Of a stretch of DNA of 64,000 bases, positions 61,938-64,000 are shown piece after piece. This DNA comes from Streptomyces sp. NL15-2K (lineage in GTDB: Bacteria > Actinomycetota > Actinomycetes > Streptomycetales > Streptomycetaceae), in NCBI RefSeq assembly GCF_030551255.1, contig NZ_CP130630.1, positions 2,213,501 to 2,277,500 on the forward strand, given 5' to 3'. The position numbers and the translations under genes are program-made. The notes below the pieces were generated by a model that was not told where the DNA came from, did no database searches, and was given only the letters and a program-made list of their open reading frames with translations. Every line of letters begins with the position of its first letter. Within the stretch, counting starts at the first letter, position 1.

Positions 61938-62244
61938 TTGGACCACTCAATTCCCCCCGACCCGGCACTCGAGGAGTGGCCCACCCCTGAGACGGCCACG
62001 ACGGCCGACATCGACTCCAACGTCCTCGGCCATCTGATGGGCCCCGACGCCTTCGCCCGTCACGACCTCGGCAGCGCCGCCCTCGTGATCATCAGCGCTC
62101 TGCACGCACACCGGCATCAGACGGTCAGCGAGCTCGTCGGTCCCTCCTCGGTCTCCCGCGCCACCACCCACCGGACCCTGCAACGCCTCGCCGACCACGG
62201 CTTCGTCCAGCACACGGGGGAGACCTGGGCACTCGCGCCGCGGT
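61938..62244 (+). pseudogene. Truncated winged-helix protein, probably from a mobile element
   Basis: About 102 residues are coding-like, starting near TTG 61938. They contain ALVIISALHAHRHQTVSELV and SVSRATTHRTLQRLADHGFV, a MarR-like winged helix. I recall similar tails on replication or primase proteins of actinomycete integrative elements, which would need a search. After 62244 the sequence changes to the IS3 remnant. Confidence 0.6.
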
Positions 62245-62319
62245 ACACCGGAGGGCTTCGGTTTCCGCCTCCCGGACGCGGACATCGGTCTCGCCGCAGC
62301 GCCGGATCCGGTCGTTCAC

Positions 62320-62574
62320 GAGCTCCTTCCCGAAGAAGGCCGCGGCTCTTGCCAAGACCTCGTTCGCCTTCTTGACCTCGGCCGACTCGCGGCGCAGGCA
62401 CCGAAGTTCGTCGCACTCATCGCCTGTCAGCGCGCCCGCGGGCCCCTCGCCCCGGTCGATCTCCGCCTGCTTCACCCAGCCGCGAAGCCCTTCGGGGCTC
62501 ACCCCCGGTTCCCGGGCGATCTCGGTGACGTTCGCGCAGATCACGTCCGCTTTCTCGGTTTTCCACTGTGCCGT
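62320..62574 (-). pseudogene. IS3-family transposase OrfA remnant
   Basis: About 85 residues match an IS3 OrfA: VTEIAREPGVSPEGLRGWVK (helix-turn-helix) and GDECDELRCLRRESAEVKKA, then NEVLARAAAFFGKEL, the leucine-zipper-like end. The first part is unrelated and the downstream OrfB is missing. Confidence 0.75.
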
Positions 62575-62880
62575 CCACCGCCGCGGCCATCCGGGTCCTG
62601 TATCCAAGCTCTCCACGGCCGCTGGGTCGATGGTGTACGGCGCAGCAAGATCGCACCGCACAGTAGAGAGACGGGGCCGCCACCCTGCCCGCCATCTGAG
62701 CTGATCAGACCCGCCAGGTCAGATGCTCAGCCGCCAGATCGGCTGCACAGTCACACGGAGACCCGCTTCACACCAGGCTGATCCCGCGCGGGCCGAACTC
62801 CGCACTCGGACGCGGCTGGCTGTCGGGCACGCCGCCCACCTCCCCTCATGCCGGGTAACGCGTGGCGGGCGGATCAGGCC

Positions 62881-63405
62881 TCAGCCCTTGACGGCCTCCG
62901 CGATCTGCAGAGCGGCCTGGGCGGGCGTGAGGTGCGTCGTGTCGACGACCTCGGCCTCGTGGTGCAGCCACGTGCGGGCCGCCTCGGCGTAGGGCTCGAG
63001 ATACTTGAGACGGAATGGGGAGTTGGGGCCGAGAACGGTGTCACTCGCGATGCGTCCGCGGAGGGTGTCCTGGTCGGCGTGGAGGACGAAGTGCCGTACC
63101 GGAATGCCATGGTGGGCGAGGCCCGTGCTGATCTCGCGCCAGTACTGCTCGACCAGGACAGTCATGGGCATCACCAGAGTGCCGCCGGCGTAGTCGAGTA
63201 CGCGGCGGGCGGTCTCGACGACGAGCGGCCGCCACGGCGGCCAGTGCTGGAAGTTGTCCGTCTCGGGCAGCCCCGGCGAGATGTCCATGAGTGTCTCGCC
63301 GACTTTCTCGGCGTCGAAGATCCTTGAATCCGGGAGGAGTGGCTGCACGAGTGCGCTGGTCGTCGTCTTGCCTGCGCCGTGGGTGCCGTTGAGCCATACG
63401 ATCAT
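62881..63405 (-). CDS. TmrB-like P-loop ATPase
   Basis: The 174-residue P-loop protein has Walker A in WLNGTHGAGKTTTSALV (about 4-20) and a kinase-like layout with DAEKVGETLMD, VLHADQDTLRGRI and VVDTTHLTP. The start resembles TmrB, the tunicamycin-resistance protein of Bacillus, and related AAA_33 ATPases. Resistance is not assured. It is intact and has core-like codon bias, marking the end of the accessory patch. Confidence 0.8.
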   Translation of the reverse strand: MIVWLNGTHGAGKTTTSALVQPLLPDSRIFDAEKVGETLMDISPGLPETDNFQHWPPWRPLVVETARRVLDYAGGTLVMPMTVLVEQYWREISTGLAHHGIPVRHFVLHADQDTLRGRIASDTVLGPNSPFRLKYLEPYAEAARTWLHHEAEVVDTTHLTPAQAALQIAEAVKG

Positions 63406-63447
63406 GGGTCCGACGCTAGCGGTGTGCGTGCCGCGGGCCTGTGCCGA

Positions 63448-64000
63448 TCACGTCACAGAACGGGCATGGAATCGGCGCCGTCGGCGGACGGCGGTGAGGG
63501 TGCCCAGCAGGATCAGGGCCAGGAGGGAGACGCCCCCGGCAGCCGTGCCCAGCCGCAGACCGGGCGGGTGGAACGTGCAGGTGACGCTGGTCGAGGAGCC
63601 GTCGAGGGGCACGGCGATCAGTCCGAGGTGCTGTCCCGCGGGTACGGCGGTGGCGTCGCCCGCGGCACAGCGCCAACCGGCGATCCGGGGGGCCGCGACG
63701 ACGGCGGTCCCCGTGCTGCCGGCGGGGAGTTCCGCCCGGATCGTGCCGCCGGAGACGGTCACCTCGGTGGCGCCGGTGGCCTTGAGCCGCCCGACGGCGG
63801 TGCGCAGCCGTGCGGTGTCCAGGCAGCCGACCGCGCCGTCCGGGACGGGGCCTGTCCCGTTGCGGGACAGTTCGATGCGCAGGCGCCCGGACGCCGGAAC
63901 CGTGCCGAGCCGCTGCATGGCGGCGATCTTGCTGACCGGGTCGGACCTGAACCGCCCGGTCAGGCCGCGTGCGGAGGCGCCGGTGAGCCGTGCGGTGCCC
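63448..64000 (-). CDS. YfhO-like membrane protein, C-terminal part (5' end outside window)
   Basis: The frame is open to the window edge, showing at least 184 residues. It has GARLTGASARGLTGRF-type beta segments, PRIAGWRCAAGD and one membrane helix (VSLLALILLGTLTAVRR) before a basic tail. This is the usual end of YfhO-family proteins, which act in cell-envelope glycosylation. The start lies outside. Confidence 0.65.
   Translation of the reverse strand, partial: GTARLTGASARGLTGRFRSDPVSKIAAMQRLGTVPASGRLRIELSRNGTGPVPDGAVGCLDTARLRTAVGRLKATGATEVTVSGGTIRAELPAGSTGTAVVAAPRIAGWRCAAGDATAVPAGQHLGLIAVPLDGSSTSVTCTFHPPGLRLGTAAGGVSLLALILLGTLTAVRRRRRFHARSVT

Overview
This window is chromosomal DNA of a Streptomyces species. 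The GC content is very high with a strong GC bias at third codon positions, GTG and TTG starts are common, and ssgB, a morphogenesis gene confined to actinomycetes, is present. From memory, gene order from ssgB (about 11 kb) through the metNIQ, glpQ and plsC genes to the argCJBDR cluster (51-56 kb) follows the SCO1540-SCO1580 stretch of Streptomyces coelicolor, so most of this is conserved core chromosome.

Region by region. 0-3.3 kb: the end of one gene, tRNA-Val(CAC), an SRPBCC protein and a large polytopic membrane protein. 3.3-10 kb: a minus-strand operon for rhamnogalacturonan-type sugars, made of a binding lipoprotein, two permeases, a YesL/DUF624 protein and a Tat-exported YetA/PL26-like lyase. 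Its promoter carries two LacI-type operators. 10-13 kb: a second identical tRNA-Val(CAC), a PGPGW membrane protein, ssgB, a repeat-packed intergenic region and a CGNR zinc-finger protein. 13-17.5 kb: small membrane proteins, a DsbA-like protein, a double-GNAT protein and pabB-pabC for folate. 17.6-18.2 kb: a five-tRNA cluster (Gly, Cys, Val, Val, Val). 18.2-22.2 kb: a zinc ribbon, an APH-fold kinase, two small proteins and a membrane Ser/Thr kinase. 22.2-30.8 kb: a MITE-like element, a TrmH-family methyltransferase and cobalamin/siroheme genes (CysG-like, a giant BluB-CobT fusion, CobL). 30.9-34.6 kb: a GNAT protein and metNIQ preceded by a Cys/Met-rich leader peptide. 34.7-43 kb: a HAD phosphatase gene broken by a dispersed repeat, small membrane proteins, an ECF-type sigma factor, glpQ, plsC, a TetR-regulated exporter and an aldo/keto reductase. 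43-56.5 kb: arginine biosynthesis (argG, argH and argCJBDR, with ARG boxes), interrupted by a duplicated secreted protein, a PNPOx-fold protein, an L,D-transpeptidase and a flavin electron-transfer set (ferric-reductase-like protein, tandem FMN-binding protein, ApbE). 56.6-62.7 kb: an accessory patch with broken IS110 and IS3 transposases, a truncated response regulator and a truncated winged-helix protein. These flank a foreign-looking secreted beta-helix glycosidase and a ROK regulator. 62.9-64 kb: a TmrB-like ATPase and the end of a YfhO-like membrane protein.

Functional links. The arginine genes form a single ArgR regulon, with matching ARG boxes over the argC and argG promoters and argR as the last gene of the argC operon. 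The PL26-like lyase operon and the beta-helix glycosidase/ROK pair are two separate plant-polysaccharide loci. The most novel-looking items are the leader peptide before metN, the split HAD gene, the MITE-like element that supplies the stop codon of the TrmH-family gene, the disordered BluB-CobT fusion, and the compact flavinylation-based electron-transfer set.
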